A stretch of DNA of 64,000 nt from Mytilus edulis (taxonomy: Eukaryota; Mollusca; Bivalvia; Mytilida; Mytilidae): positions 42,981,426 through 43,045,425 of the forward strand of contig NC_092349.1 of assembly GCF_963676685.1 (NCBI RefSeq), read 5' to 3'. The first letter of the stretch is position 1. The number at the start of each line of letters is the position of its first letter. Shown piece by piece: positions 38,401 to 48,400 of the stretch. The position numbers and the translations under genes were made by a program. The notes below the pieces were generated by a model, which saw nothing but the letters and a program-made list of their open reading frames with translations, had not been told where the DNA came from and made no database searches.

Positions 38401-41400
38401 ATAGGTATTTAAAATAAATTCTATCTAGTTTTTAAAAAAAAAATTCTAAGAGAAATCCATTAATCGTTAATTTACCTGTCGAAAAAAAGTATATTCTAAA
38501 TAGATGAAAATACATGTATCAACTCACAAAACTGCATGTGTTGTATTATTGATTAAATATCAATAATATATTTTCAATCTGTTCTGTTAATTGATAAAGT
38601 CTAGTTTGATTTTGTCAGTTTTATGGCCTACTGAATCAGTTATCACCAGATTTGTACTACCATGGGAACACAGGTGCCACATGGGGAGCAGGATCTGCTT
38701 ACCCTTCCAGAGCACCTGAAATCATCTTTTGTTTTTGGTGGGGTTCATGCTGATCAGTAATTAGTTTTCTATGTTGTGATTTGTGTATTGTGGCTTGTCT
38801 TTAGGTCTTTTTCGTTTTTTTGCCATGGCATTGTCAGTTTATTTCTTGAATGACAAGTTTAAATTTATCTCTGGTATCTTTTGTCTCTCTTTTAAGGAAT
38901 GCTGTGTTTCAATTAACCTAAGAATCAGGTGTTTTTGTTATAGTTTTTAAAAGTTATGATAAAAGAATGCTCTGGTTGAAATTAGTAGTTCACTGTGTAA
39001 AAGATACTTAATTTAATTTAGAAATTTAAATAATAAAAGACTAGCAAATACAACACTGAAATTTTAACAGTAGAAAATACAAAATTAGGAAATATTAATA
39101 TAAATAGCAAAAAAAAAGCATATGCATAAACATAAAGCATAAATAAATGAGTATAAACTGCAGAATAAAACATCAAACACTTAATTACCTATATTGCAGA
39201 CATGTATATATATATTATAAAACAAGAATGTGTCCCAAGTACATGGATGCCCCACTCGCACTATCATTTTCTATGTTCAGTGGACCGTGAAATTAGTGTC
39301 AAAACTTTAATTTGGAATTAAAAATAGAAAGATCATATCATAGGGAACATGTGTACTAAGTTTCAAGTTGACTAGACTTCAACTTCTTCAAAAACTACCT
39401 TGACCAAAAACTTTAACCTGAAGCGAACGGACGCACAGACGGACGGACGGACGAACAGAGGCACAGACCAGAAAACATAATGCCCCTCTACTATCGTAGG
39501 TGGGGCATAAAAACACTTTTTGTACAAGAATCTTTGTCATGCTAGTATCTTTCCTAATTTCTAAATCATTAATCTAATTTTATAAAGAAAAATTGTGCAG
39601 AAATGTAAACACAGAGGCTCTTAAGAGCCTGTGTTGCTCACCTCGGTCTATGTGCATATTCAACAAAAGACATAGATGGATTAATGACGAAATTGTGTTT
39701 TGGTAATGGTGATGTGTTTGTAGATCTTACTTTACTGAAAGTTCTTGCTACTTACAATTATCTTTATCTTTAATGAACTTGGTCCATTAGTAACAGAGAA
39801 AAATATTTTGTTAAAAATTTACAAAAATTTACAAAATTTATGATAATTGTTAAAAATTGACTGTAAAGGGCTGTAACCCCTTATGGGGTCAAATAACAAT
39901 TTTTGTCATGTTGATTTATTTGTAGATATTACTTTGCTGAACATTATTGCTGTTTACAGTTTATCTCTATCTACCATAATATTCAAGATAATAACCAAAA
40001 ACGGCAAAATTTCCGTAAAAAGTTACCAATTCAGGGGCAGCACCCCACCAACCGGTTGTCCGATTCGTCTGAAAATTTCAGGGCAAATAGATTTTGACCT
40101 GATAAACAATTTAACCTTGTCAGATTTGCTCTAAATGCTTCGGTTTCAGAGTTATAAGCCAAAATCTATATTTTACCCCCATGTTCTATTTTTAGCCATG
40201 GCGGCCATCTTGGTTGGTTGGCTGGGTCACGCCACACATTTTATAAACAAGATACCCCAATGATGATTGTGGCCAAGTATGGTTAAATTTGGCTCTGTAG
40301 TTTCAGAGGAGAAGATTTTTGTAAAAGATTACAAAAATTTACCAAAAATTGGTAAAAAATTACTCTAAAGGGCAATAACTCCTTAAGGGGTCAACTGACA
40401 ATTTTGGTCATGTTGACTTATTTTTAGATCTTTCTTTGCTGAACATTATTGCTGTTTACAGTTTATCTCTATCTATAATAATATTCAAGATATATAATAA
40501 CCATATAACGGCAAAATTTCCTTAAAATTGCCAATTCAGGGGCAGCAACCCAACAACCAGTTGTTCGATTCGTCTGGGCACACATTTTTTAAACTAGATA
40601 CCCCAATGATGATTGTGACCAAGTTTGGTTAAATTTGGCCCAGTAGTTTCAGAGGAGAAAATTTTTGTAAAAGTTAACGACGCCGCCGGAGGTCAAGTGA
40701 TGAGAAAAGCTCACTTGGTCCTTTGGGCCAGGTGAGCTAAAAAGATTATGCTAAAACTAGTCCTTATTCATGTATTTCATATTTGTTTCTCATAAATTAG
40801 GCCATTGGTTTTACCTTAAAATCATTTCAACTCTTTCATGTTTAGTGACCTAAAATATCTTTGCTTTAAGTTTAATAATTACATGCACTCAGTTTCAAGA
40901 GTTAAGTTTAATCTAGTTTCTATTGCTTCTTATGTATATTAAATTTTTTTCACTGTATTGCTACTTGTGTATATTATTTAATTTTTAAATTTTACTCTAT
41001 TGCTACTTATGCCTATTATTCAAGGCAAAACAATCATTTAAATATAACTTTTACAGTTACTTTGATTACAGTAGAAACTTTCATCAATTGACAATTTTTT
41101 TCAAACAAATTAATGCTATTCTGTTTATAAAAGATTCAAATCTAAAAATATGAATTGTAGAAATAGAATTTTGTCTTGTCTGTGTGATGGAATCCCAATT
41201 TTAAACAATTGTTGATAACCATGTCACCTAAAAAGGTACATCTAAGTCTTGCAAAAAACAATGTTAGCATAGTTTTTGAATTTCTGAATTCTCACACTAA
41301 ACTCACTTAATTTAACATAAAGTTACCATAATTATTTTATTTCACAAAAGACATTTTTTTTTTTAGAAAACTAACACTTTTTAGGAAGATTTTATGACAA

Positions 41401-42845
41401 TGTACCAGTAATTAGTCTAACCAGTCAAACATTGGTTAATTGAATGTTTATGTGCACAAATCTGATCATAGTTGCTATTGTAAAATGTATAAACTAAAAA
41501 CATAATATACCATTAGTAGAAAGCCATGTAGTTTTGTTAGTTCTGTTTCTGCTTTCAGTGTAAACATGTGAGCTGTTACTATGGTTACATGATGGTATGT
41601 CAACTAACTGTTCTCTATATATCTGGTCAGGTTTTATCAAGCAGGGTTTACTTACAAAGGAACCTAAAGGGACAAAACTCTTTTGAAGGGTTTCATAGGC
41701 TGCATGTGATCCAAGCCCTTTGGTTTCCCCTAAATTAAAAAATGTTTATCTTCATGCAAATAGTATATACATCTAGTTGCTAATAAAATTTAAGCATGCA
41801 AAGAAATTTAATATTCAGTTCTTTTGTTAAACACAGCTGCATATTTGATCTACAATTTTCTATATTTTTTTCAAATCCTTAGATGCTTCTAGTTTAACAA
41901 GATATATAAATGTAAATAATAAGAAATATAAGCAAAAATAAAGAACATCTAATTGAATACAACTTCAAGCAAAATAATCTTTCCTACAAGAATTGATGTC
42001 AGCTATTACACATGTTTAATTTCATTATATAATACATTTTATTAATTTTTTGTGTCTTTTTTATCTGTAAATTTCCCGCACCATATGTTAATAAACTGGA
42101 ATTAAATTTTAAATATTTATAAAATAGACAATAAAACTTACTTTTATTTATTTGTTTATGCCTAAGTGCATACAACACAATGAATAACTGATCATATTGT
42201 TTAATAAATGTATATCTAATTTACTGTACAAAAGCTAAGCATCAATCCTTTATCTGTAGTGCAGAGTTGTATACAAACAAGGTTATCAAAAAGTTATCAT
42301 CATCAAACTACAGATTATCTCCCCTTTAATTTTAATGATCATTGATTATGAAAGAAGATAAACAACTCTGCCTTTCCTATTTAAATATAAAGCAAATACC
42401 ACTGGTTTGGATCCAGGAATTATATATATATGAGTGTGTGTTTAATTTGCCTTTCCAAAATCTAAAAAGATTCTGGGTAATAAAGTGATTGAATCTATTC
42501 ATTGATTTAGAAACAGGGAATCAAATAAATTAATTCATTCACACACTTTCTTACAGATAAACAAAAACAAATATGTTTGCTTATTTTGATAAATATTTTG
42601 TTTGATTCATGGATCCATGCCAATTATGTTAAAATACTCTATATGAATGTCACACCTCTACATTTATTAGCCTCAGAATAAGTATAGGTCAATGCACTGC
42701 TACCCTGTAATGTTGTTCCTCTTCTAGGTGGCTCAAACTGAGTATCGTAATTAACAACAGTGTCAAATGAATCTAGATCTGACTGAGGTGAAAAATCCCC
42801 CTCTTCAAAGGTGACCTGTTGAAGAGTCAGCTCAAATGGCTCCAT
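26352..42845 (-). CDS. GOLGA3: Golgin subfamily A member 3 (golgin-160), complete, 14 coding exons
   Basis: Peripheral Golgi coiled-coil protein of 1620 aa (human GOLGA3 is about 1500). Exons in order: 42656-42845, 41511-41729, 37797-38014, 37128-37278, 36368-36483, 33245-35821, 32433-32664, 31795-32009, 30943-31221, 30202-30318, 29060-29185, 27994-28160, 26916-27029, 26352-26493. All phases close. A disordered Ser-rich head (residues 1 to about 520) is followed by a coiled coil (about 523-1480) and a short C-terminal tail. Stretches matching human GOLGA3 as I recall it: EKAKLEGQLEMLTEEA, AELQAQVSSLKIKL, WYQQQLQAAHEARSKLQ, EAAFQDIQRERTMIE, LELELEKEKGRVAG, and near the end KPLDNLQTCLSSL with GLQKQMDVHTLSIE. 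The family keeps Golgi structure and takes part in apoptosis-linked cleavage; that is family knowledge, not visible here. The start is the first Met, after a UTR segment bounded by an acceptor at 42884. Confidence 0.92.
26916..27029 (-). CDS. GOLGA3: GOLGA3 coding exon 13
   Basis: 114 nt, residues 1536-1573: PLDNLQTCLSSLRSQISG, then LQKQMDVHTLSIETSTDSW, the conserved C-terminal helix. Its first half is the founder unit of the tandem array at 26977-27650. Confidence 0.88.
26977..27650 (-). repeat. Tandem array of about 91 bp spanning the exon 13 acceptor
   Basis: Seven copies and a decayed eighth. The diagnostic TCTAATGGTCTGAAAA-like string starts at 27021, 27114, 27205, 27296, 27386, 27477 and 27568. 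Each unit holds, on the minus strand, about 38 nt of intron, a TTTTTCAG acceptor and the first 50 or so nt of exon 13. Copies 3-4 and 5-6 form a two-unit higher-order pattern: GATATCTGAGATCTCAAGG occurs only in copies 4 and 6. Confidence 0.92.
27994..28160 (-). CDS. GOLGA3: GOLGA3 coding exon 12
   Basis: 167 nt. Linker LTKRMNSGGSRNNSEDTKD followed by LIPPLPFDLDMVEKLIQD, matching the proline-containing segment before the C-terminal helix of vertebrate GOLGA3 as I recall it. Confidence 0.87.
28182..28663 (-). mobile_element. GGGGGTAT-ended element, inverted copy
   Basis: Runs from ACAAGTGAAACTGCGAGCTA with GATGATACCCCCGCCGCAAG to a GACGGACGGACTGACTGACG tract, a C13 run and GCGGGGGTATAATG. It contains two copies of a block of about 170 bp (GTGTTCGGTAAACAGGAAGT to GTAGTTCCTGAGAAAAATG). 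It is the near-identical reverse complement of 56088-56565. Short ORFs inside are not genes. Confidence 0.85.
29060..29185 (-). CDS. GOLGA3: GOLGA3 coding exon 11
   Basis: 126 nt, 42 codons, symmetric: ESQSETEAMRAELATAKQEK to LKASVQHHK, the end of the coiled coil. Confidence 0.87.
29455..29970 (+). mobile_element. 5'-truncated retroelement: end of reverse-transcriptase ORF plus 3' UTR
   Basis: Positions 29457-29663 encode a C-terminal remnant (ISYHDFLDRGLLLTRKLLNQ, then KFYGRHHELVGRYG and SQMISDMF) that I recognise as the end of a widespread animal retroelement polyprotein; the clade is not resolved here. The 3' UTR follows, with CCACATGTGGAGCAGGATCT, CTTTGGTGGGGTTCGTG and ATGGCGTTGTCAGTTTG, and recurs alone at 38670, 58435 and inverted at 15113. 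Loss of the 5' part is typical of retrotransposition. It lies antisense in a GOLGA3 intron. Confidence 0.7.
30202..30318 (-). CDS. GOLGA3: GOLGA3 coding exon 10
   Basis: 117 nt, 39 codons, symmetric: SLQWQLSQKCKEIDAIQEHI to DDLKKSLQ. Donor GTAAGT. Confidence 0.88.
30478..30600 (+). mobile_element. Dispersed repeat fragment (CCATTTCCATTCTCAAT family)
   Basis: Contains AGTAGGGTGCAGGAATTTTTCG, TGAAGACCTGTTGGTGACCTTC and GTCTCTTTGGCACATTCCCC, truncated relative to 22185-22375. Intronic. Confidence 0.7.
30943..31221 (-). CDS. GOLGA3: GOLGA3 coding exon 9
   Basis: 279 nt, 93 codons, symmetric phase 0. Coiled coil from IGLKITENKKLKRRHDTSKV to REPVLQEQIQ. Confidence 0.88.
31310..31405 (+). mobile_element. 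Dispersed repeat fragment (same family as 22185)
   Basis: Contains GAATACCCATTGGTGATCTTGA and TTGTCTCTTTGGCACATTC. Old, short copy in a GOLGA3 intron. Confidence 0.55.
31795..32009 (-). CDS. GOLGA3: GOLGA3 coding exon 8
   Basis: 215 nt, residues 1235-1306: LMQTNSSLKQHVSQLEEALA to QQEKDGQRDLRKQ, close to the homologous human segment as I recall it. Confidence 0.9.
32237..32374. mobile_element. Short TACTGTGGATTCAT MITE
   Basis: Left end TACTGTGGATTCATATATTTTCGTG, right end AATAATGAATCTACAGTA, inverted. Internally deleted relative to 18296-18507. Confidence 0.7.
32433..32664 (-). CDS. GOLGA3: GOLGA3 coding exon 7
   Basis: 232 nt of coiled coil: KLARELETAKLEKQ to LELELEKEKGRVAG, residues 1158-1234. 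Confidence 0.9.
33245..35821 (-). CDS. GOLGA3: GOLGA3 coding exon 6 (2577-nt exon)
   Basis: 859 codons, phase 0 at both ends, residues 299-1157. Starts FLTPTSGLGFDDVQ, continues as a Ser/Thr-rich head with LPPYKTININDIVP, and enters continuous heptad coiled coil at about residue 523. The 70-bp plus-strand and minus-strand ORF shadows in it are not genes. The ORF runs a further 14 codons into the intron after ELQ before a stop. Confidence 0.95.
36000..36115 (+). mobile_element. Dispersed repeat fragment
   Basis: Contains CATTACTGAAGACCATACAGTG, CTCAGGTGGATAGTTGTC and TTGTTGACATTCATA. A decayed member of the family at 51545-51690. Intronic. Confidence 0.45.
36368..36483 (-). CDS. GOLGA3: GOLGA3 coding exon 5
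   Basis: 116 nt, residues 260-298. Contains APAPPEVVAQIIAETERRLK, a short predicted helix in the head. Phase 0 at the donor. Confidence 0.84.
36785..36900 (+). mobile_element. Dispersed repeat fragment
   Basis: TTGTTGAAGGGTGTAAGGTGACC, GTCATTTGGTCTCTTGTG and GCAATCATACCACTTTTT match the block at 51545-51690. Confidence 0.6.
37128..37278 (-). CDS. GOLGA3: GOLGA3 coding exon 4
   Basis: 151 nt, residues 210-259. Contains NKARTFQKLRMSNSHQSPGP and FETVADALHLQNSV. Confidence 0.83.
37797..38014 (-). CDS. GOLGA3: GOLGA3 coding exon 3
   Basis: 218 nt, residues 137-209. Head sequence containing HNIIHPDYSLRDIDTSYITR, ending DIRTLFK in phase 0. Confidence 0.85.
38670..38895 (+). mobile_element. Retroelement 3' UTR fragment
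   Basis: Matches the tail at 29740-29970: ACAGGTGCCACATGGGGAGC, CTTACCCTTCCAGAGCACCTG, GGTGGGGTTCATG and TTGCCATGGCATTGTCAG. No coding portion retained. Intronic in GOLGA3. Confidence 0.7.
39222..39510 (-). mobile_element. GGCAT-type MITE copy 3, inverted
   Basis: Contains AAGTACATGGATGCCCCACTCG, GAACATGTGTACTAAGTTTC, GACGGACGGACGGACG and AAAACATAATGCCCCTC. It is the reverse complement of the copies at 11478 and 13950. Confidence 0.75.
39607..40740 (+). mobile_element. AGGCTCTTAAGAGCCTGTGTTGCTCACCT element (about 1.1 kb)
   Basis: Begins with the 14-bp palindrome GGCTCTTAAGAGCC (39616-39629) and TGTGTTGCTCACC. It ends in a hairpin (40708-40738: AGCTCACTTGG, loop, CCAGGTGAGCT). The interior has two diverged copies of one block (GGCAAAATTTCCGTAAAA near 39992 and GGCAAAATTTCCTTAAAA near 40510; TTTACAGTTTATCTCTATCTA twice). 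Known to me as an abundant bivalve repeat. No protein coding capacity. Confidence 0.75.
40708..40738 (+). repeat. Terminal hairpin of the AGGCTCTTAAGAGCC element
   Basis: AGCTCACTTGG pairs with CCAGGTGAGCT across a 9-nt loop with one internal mismatch. It lies at the right edge of the element. Confidence 0.75.
41511..41729 (-). CDS. GOLGA3: GOLGA3 coding exon 2
   Basis: 219 nt, residues about 64-136. Low-complexity head containing SKPCLIKPDQIYREQLVDIP. Acceptor TTTAATTTAG, donor ATG-GTATAT. Confidence 0.82.
42656..42845 (-). CDS. GOLGA3: GOLGA3 coding exon 1
   Basis: 63 codons plus 1 nt. An acidic head segment beginning MEPFELTLQQVTFEEGDFSP. The exon continues to 42883 as 5' UTR and is preceded by a CATTGTAG acceptor, so a non-coding first exon lies further right. 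Confidence 0.85.
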
Positions 42846-42883
42846 AGAAACAGCAACAGTCCTTCATTACCAGGAACTGCTAC

Positions 42884-45332
42884 CTACAATGAGAAAAAGA
42901 AGTTATGATTAATTATGCTGTAAATACAAAACTATGTCGACACAATTCTAGACATGAATGTATGATACAGTTTGTATTTGATCACACTTATGGAGTTGAT
43001 ACAATAAATACACACAGAAAACAATCTTCTAATATCTATGTTTTAAAGCATGATGTCTAAAGAAGACCTTGTATTTTTCTGATCTTATTATTGAGATATG
43101 TTCACCCGGAGTCAATAGAGGACTGAGTCCCACTAACAGATCTAGACCTAGCAGTATTCTGAGTCGAGTCTAAGAGTTATTTTCTGTGGTATCTAAATCT
43201 AATTAAACAGTGTTTTGGACTGTTTTCATCTCATCTTCTTGTTAAGTTTTCATTAGTTAACAGAAGTTCACGAAATAGTACAATAGTGTTAAAAGTGGCG
43301 TTGAACACCAACATGACCAATCAATCATATTATTACACGAACTCGACAAAATGTGCACTATGGTCAAAATACTTCTTTGGATCTCCTAGACTAGAAGGAT
43401 TAAATTTTAAGTATGATTTGCTTTGAAGCATATTCTCCACAATAAATAATCTAATTATACAAGTAGGGTGTTGGCTTTCAGGTCGATCTGGCCCCACGTC
43501 GATCCGTCCCACGTCGATCGGGCCCACGTCGATCCGGCCCATATGTAAAGTCGATCCGGCCCCAATAAAAAAAAATATTTTTAAAAGGAATAAAAATAAA
43601 GATATATATTAATTGTAATTCATAAATGTTTATGATTTTTATTATAATGTAAAAGGTGTACGTTAAAAAAAAATAAAAAAGGCCTTTGAAAAATATTTTC
43701 TTTAGATGAGTATAAAACAACTAGGTTGATTATGTTTTTATTACAAGTTTTCAAGATTATTGTATAATTATATTAAAACGTATATAACAAATAGTTACAT
43801 ACACAACGGTACAAGCTGATCCCCATGCTGATACATACAAACTTTGTTTTTCTTTTAATTTCTTTAAATTTCTAAAATGTTGTTTGATTTGCCGAATCCT
43901 GTGCATTTAATGTCATGTTATTTTCCTGCAATAAAGCATAATGGATACTCATATAACTTGTTTTTATTTATCTACACACAACTATTCCAAATATTGTCAA
44001 CTTTAAGAAAAATATATTCACTATATTCGATAGTACAAAAAAAAACCAAGTGTTATAGAAGCCTCTGATGTTACCTGAAAAAAAAATATACATTGTCAAT
44101 TAATACTTATTATTTATACCAAACAAAAGATCGAACTACAAATGTATAAAGACCTTGTTGATTACGTAACTTTAGTTAATCAGGATTTGATTGAATTAAG
44201 TGATTACGATTGGCATTACCTTAGTTCACAATCATCAGACAATTGTTGAATAACAAACCAATTATAGACTAATGATTTGGTTAAACAAGACATTATGATG
44301 AGTTAAATTTTAACGGTTCCATTGGACTGTAAATATTTATTTAGCTGCTCTGTGTGAGAAGTAAATAAAATAAAAATCGCCATGACATTCAAAGTCAACA
44401 TGGAAAATATCTTCACATTTTAAAATATGTTGGAGCTACTATACAGTCCTGGTATATATGATGAGTTTATTTATATATGCAAACAGACACAATAACACTC
44501 TGACGTTTTGTATCGATTTAAAATAGTTCTTTAACTGGTACTCCAATACTTCACTTATCTGTTGTCGTCCATCATCGACACTTTTTGCAAATTCCGTTTA
44601 TACTGTTCAAATTTGTGACAAATTCCTCCATATAGTGAATACAGTTTATTCATATTTTATTATGGGGTCGGATCGACTTGGGCCAGATCGACTTTGGCCA
44701 GATTGACTTGGGACCGGAACGACCGGATACCGGGTGTTGCGCGATTGTGGCTAATCACAAAGATGATCAAAGATTGAACAGGATAAACCTGGTACATGTA
44801 TCCCAAGTTCAACTTTCAAGTTCCCTTACTGGCCATAGTTTTAACAGTTGCATTAGTAAGACAACAAAGATTGCACACATAGTTTCTAAATTCAGCGAAA
44901 AAATGAGGAATATAGGGAAATGTTTAGTACCATTATCTAGTCATCTGTTTCTTGTCGGCACAAGTGTCAAAATTTTTGCTTGGTGTCACTTCCTGCCATG
45001 TTGTTATTTTTGTTAGAACAAATTATGTCATTTGGTCCCGTACTCACTCTTCTTTTATCGGTTTTTGTTAAAAATAATATCATAAAGGTCAAATAATTGT
45101 ACTCATTTAAAAAAACAAAATAATATCATGATGAATATGTTTACATTAAATTAATGTAAACTATATACATATATGTAAAGAAGAGCTTTATAAAAGTTTT
45201 ATTTTTCTGTTCGGAAGGCCTTGTGACTCATCTTGCTTTTCAAAGAAGTGTGACATAATTTTTCGCGGGAGTTTTCAGTTGAGCAATATTTAGAAAAAAA
45301 ACAGATAACACAGTGCAAAGCAGTCACATCCA
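42884..45332. other. Head-to-head spacer between GOLGA3 and the CUB gene
   Basis: Should contain the GOLGA3 5' UTR exon and both promoters, but I could not fix any TSS. Half of it is an inverted-repeat element (43466-44739). A SINE terminus lies at 43293-43330 (GTGGCGTTGAACACCAA then CAATCAATCA). The motif TTTTTCGCGGGAG lies at 45260-45272, about 60 bp before the CUB start codon, and resembles an E2F-type site; this is a motif match only. Confidence 0.45.
43466..44739. mobile_element. Non-autonomous DNA transposon with tandem GGCCGGATCGACTT subterminal repeats
   Basis: The left end has five GTCGATCNGGCCC-like units (43481-43563). The right end has four inverted units (44664-44725). Imperfect inverted termini align as GGTCGATCTGGCC (left) and GGTCGTTCCGGTCC (right, minus strand). 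An identical 8-bp string GGGTGTTG flanks both sides (43466-43473 and 44732-44739), as expected for a hAT-type or similar 8-bp target duplication. No transposase was seen inside. Confidence 0.6.
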
Positions 45333-45401
45333 ATGACGACGTCACTACCAGTCAATAATGTTCTTATTTTTATTTTCTTCTTCTTGATACCAAGTGTTCA
45401 G
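45333..45401 (+). CDS. CUB protein coding exon 1 (signal peptide)
   Basis: 23 codons, phase 0. A polar start MTTSLPVNN followed by VLIFIFFFLIPSVQ, a clear hydrophobic core. It is too short for most ORF callers, but it is required because the next exon has an in-frame acceptor and no suitable upstream start. Confidence 0.8.
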
Positions 45402-48400
45402 GTAACCAGCTTCATGTACCAAACAAAAATTCATTAGGTTTTAAAGTTATTTATTTATTTATTTACAGTGATAATAGTATGTATACAGAGCAAAAACAAA
45501 CAAACAAATAAAACAGAATTAAGTAGAGGTTGGCAAATTATTGACATTGTAAAAAATGTATGTCTAATGATGTTACCATAGTTTTTGGTGAATGCATAAT
45601 GATGGTGAGAGGGGTCGGAGGGGTCCTCGCTGATCCCGAAGTCCCAGGCTTAAAAACATGAAATCCTGAAGTCCGGAATTTTAATCCAGACATCCCAAAA
45701 TTCACAAAAAGAATTCACAGATCCCGAAAAGATCAATCTCGAAATCCCAGGCTTAAAAACACCTGATCCTGACATCCCGAAAACAGTTCTGCCCCCTCGA
45801 TAATAGATCAAATGTATACTTTGTGACCAAAAACTTGTTATGAAATAATAAAAAAATGATTATTTACATTTCTTATTTTCATATTTGTTTATTAGTTTTG
45901 TTTTTGATTTCGTTATCCATGTAGTGTAATAAAAATACTTTCTTAAGAGTATTCTATTTTCAGACAAAGCAAATGCTAGAAAGCACTGAAAATTCAACAA
46001 CTTCAGCCTTGAATGAAAATGACAACAGAAACATCTCGTATATAAAAACTTCAGCAGAAACATTGAATGTCAGTACAGATATCCATGAGAGGTTTTCAGA
46101 ACAAACAATACAAAAATTTACTCCACAACCAACTACCAGCTTGACAACAGTGAAATACAATGTACTGTCATCATCAAAGCCAAAAATTGCTACAACGACT
46201 TCTTTGGCTGATGATGGGGCAAAAGGTAACTAATGATTAAATAGGTTGGTTTAAGAGGGAACAACTTGTAATGTTAAGCCATAAAATTTGATGTGTTGTA
46301 TCAATATTGTAGCACATCTCATTTTATGTAAATTATTTGACCCTCAGACTTTAGTTAACTCCATTTTACTAGGGGTCTTGATGGCCTTGAGGTCTAAGTA
46401 GTTCATATACTGTATCACTACCCAGGCAACACTGAGGTTACTACTTGGAACACTGCAGATGTCAGGTGCCTTTGTCTCCAATCTCAATTAAACAGCATTA
46501 CCATTTTTTCTGCTGAAGGTCGAATGTTCTCTCAGGGCTCTCCATCTTCCTCCACCAATAAAAAATAATTGCCCCAATATAAATGTAGCCTAATAGCCAA
46601 TAGGCTGAAAGTAAGGGTTTTTAGACCAACAATTCAATCAAAAGTCAATTTGACTATGGTTAGAAAAAGTAAGTTAAAGTTTAAACTGCAAGATCAGTAC
46701 ATTTTTAACATGTTTAAAGTTATTGTAATTATTTATTTTCAAATTTATATTTTAGCAGATGACTGTTTTACTACAATAGAAGCTACCTCTGGCCACATCT
46801 TCTCTCCAGTATATGATGAAAAAAAGAAAATACTGCAGTGCGATTGGATGATAATTGTTCCAGACGATTATGTCACTAGGTTAAAGTTCTTGACATTTGA
46901 CCTTCCTTTGATGTCAAATGATAGGTGCTTAGATGGATTTATTCTTTATGGTTCCTATGACAGCAAGAATCGTAGGGTGAATGGCCATGATATGTGTGGC
47001 AATGATATTCCTGAAGTGTATGTTTCCATTAGCAACAGGATTTGGATATACTTCCAGATTATAAATCATGCAAAATCTAAATTTGAGCTCATCTTTGATG
47101 CCGTTCCAGTTGAAAAACACGGTGAGAGAACTATAAAAGTACATGTGAACCTAATATTACAAAGAATGTACTCTAAAAACTTGAATATAAAAAAAGTTCT
47201 TTCAAATTATAGAAATGTCCAATTCTTTGAAAAGAAACCATGAACACAGCATCTTTTATAAGGGGGAAAAGGGGGGGTGTATAGTTTAAGATTTTAAAAG
47301 TATAAATTAAGATGAATCAAATTTATTATTAGTTTTATTGATAAGATTCTCCAGGAACTGATTATTGATAGATGTAAGTTTAAAATTTAGAACAGAAATG
47401 GTGAAAATGTCAAAGAGACAACAACCCTACCAAATATCAGAAAACAGATGAAGACCACTGATGGGTCTTCAATACAAACAAATATAAATCACTTATTGTT
47501 CTACTACAAAAAGAAATAAAAATAAACAAAAATTAAAATTTATTTTATGCATCTATAATTAGATTATATTACTTGTAAAATATTTTTGACCTGTGAAATA
47601 GAGAATTTTTTACACACATCATGCGCACATATTAAACTTGCTAAGTCCTATTGAGTACATGTATTTTAGTTTTGATTTTAGAGAAAAGAGTTGACCTGAA
47701 CTTTTTCTCCTACATGTCTATTTTGTCACCTTAAATTCCCCCAAAACTAAAAACTTAATTGTAGCTTTAACAAACATATAACAATGAATGCATTTCAATT
47801 TACTGTATATTTTAGAAGGATCTAATTTATCACTGTTGGCGTTGCTAGTAATTGTTATACCACTGATTGCAGCTGTTTCTTTCTGCTATGTTAAGTAAGT
47901 AAATAATAAAAATTAAGATAGATTTCATTTTATGGTGGGCTATTCATTTTGTTGACAGTCATTAGGGCAAAAAACTTTGTACTGGTAAGTGACCCACATA
48001 TGATAGGTCCTGTACTGTAAGGATTAAATGGCATGATTTATTTTCCACTGGGCGTAAAGCACACAAAAATCTTATCAATCAAGTTTCTTGATCTAAAATT
48101 ATTTACACCAACAAAATCATTTGTAATGCGATTTTTTTAGTGAATTAATGCATGATGCCTATTATAATATCATAATTTATTTTAAAGTTGATTTTAAGCA
48201 TTATATATCTTAGGAAAAAAATACACAACTTTAAAGTTGCTATTTTGGTCAATTTACCTTTTTCAATAGAAACTTTTAATCTTTTGTTTTATTTCAGGTG
48301 AATTTCTGCCTAATTTTACTTTTTTATTCTGATATTTCAGGAAACAAAGAAAAGAAAAACAAAAGAGACTTGAAGTTCGAGTTTATGACAGATTTAGACA

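Noticed and set aside
43877..44068. Transposase remnant inside the inverted-repeat element
   Set aside because: Short AT-rich ORF without any transposase motif.
46569..47243. 224-aa ORF taken as an intact CUB gene
   Set aside because: The first part lies in an intron containing a SINE, and the end reads past a good donor. The spliced model with a signal peptide exon explains the domain better.
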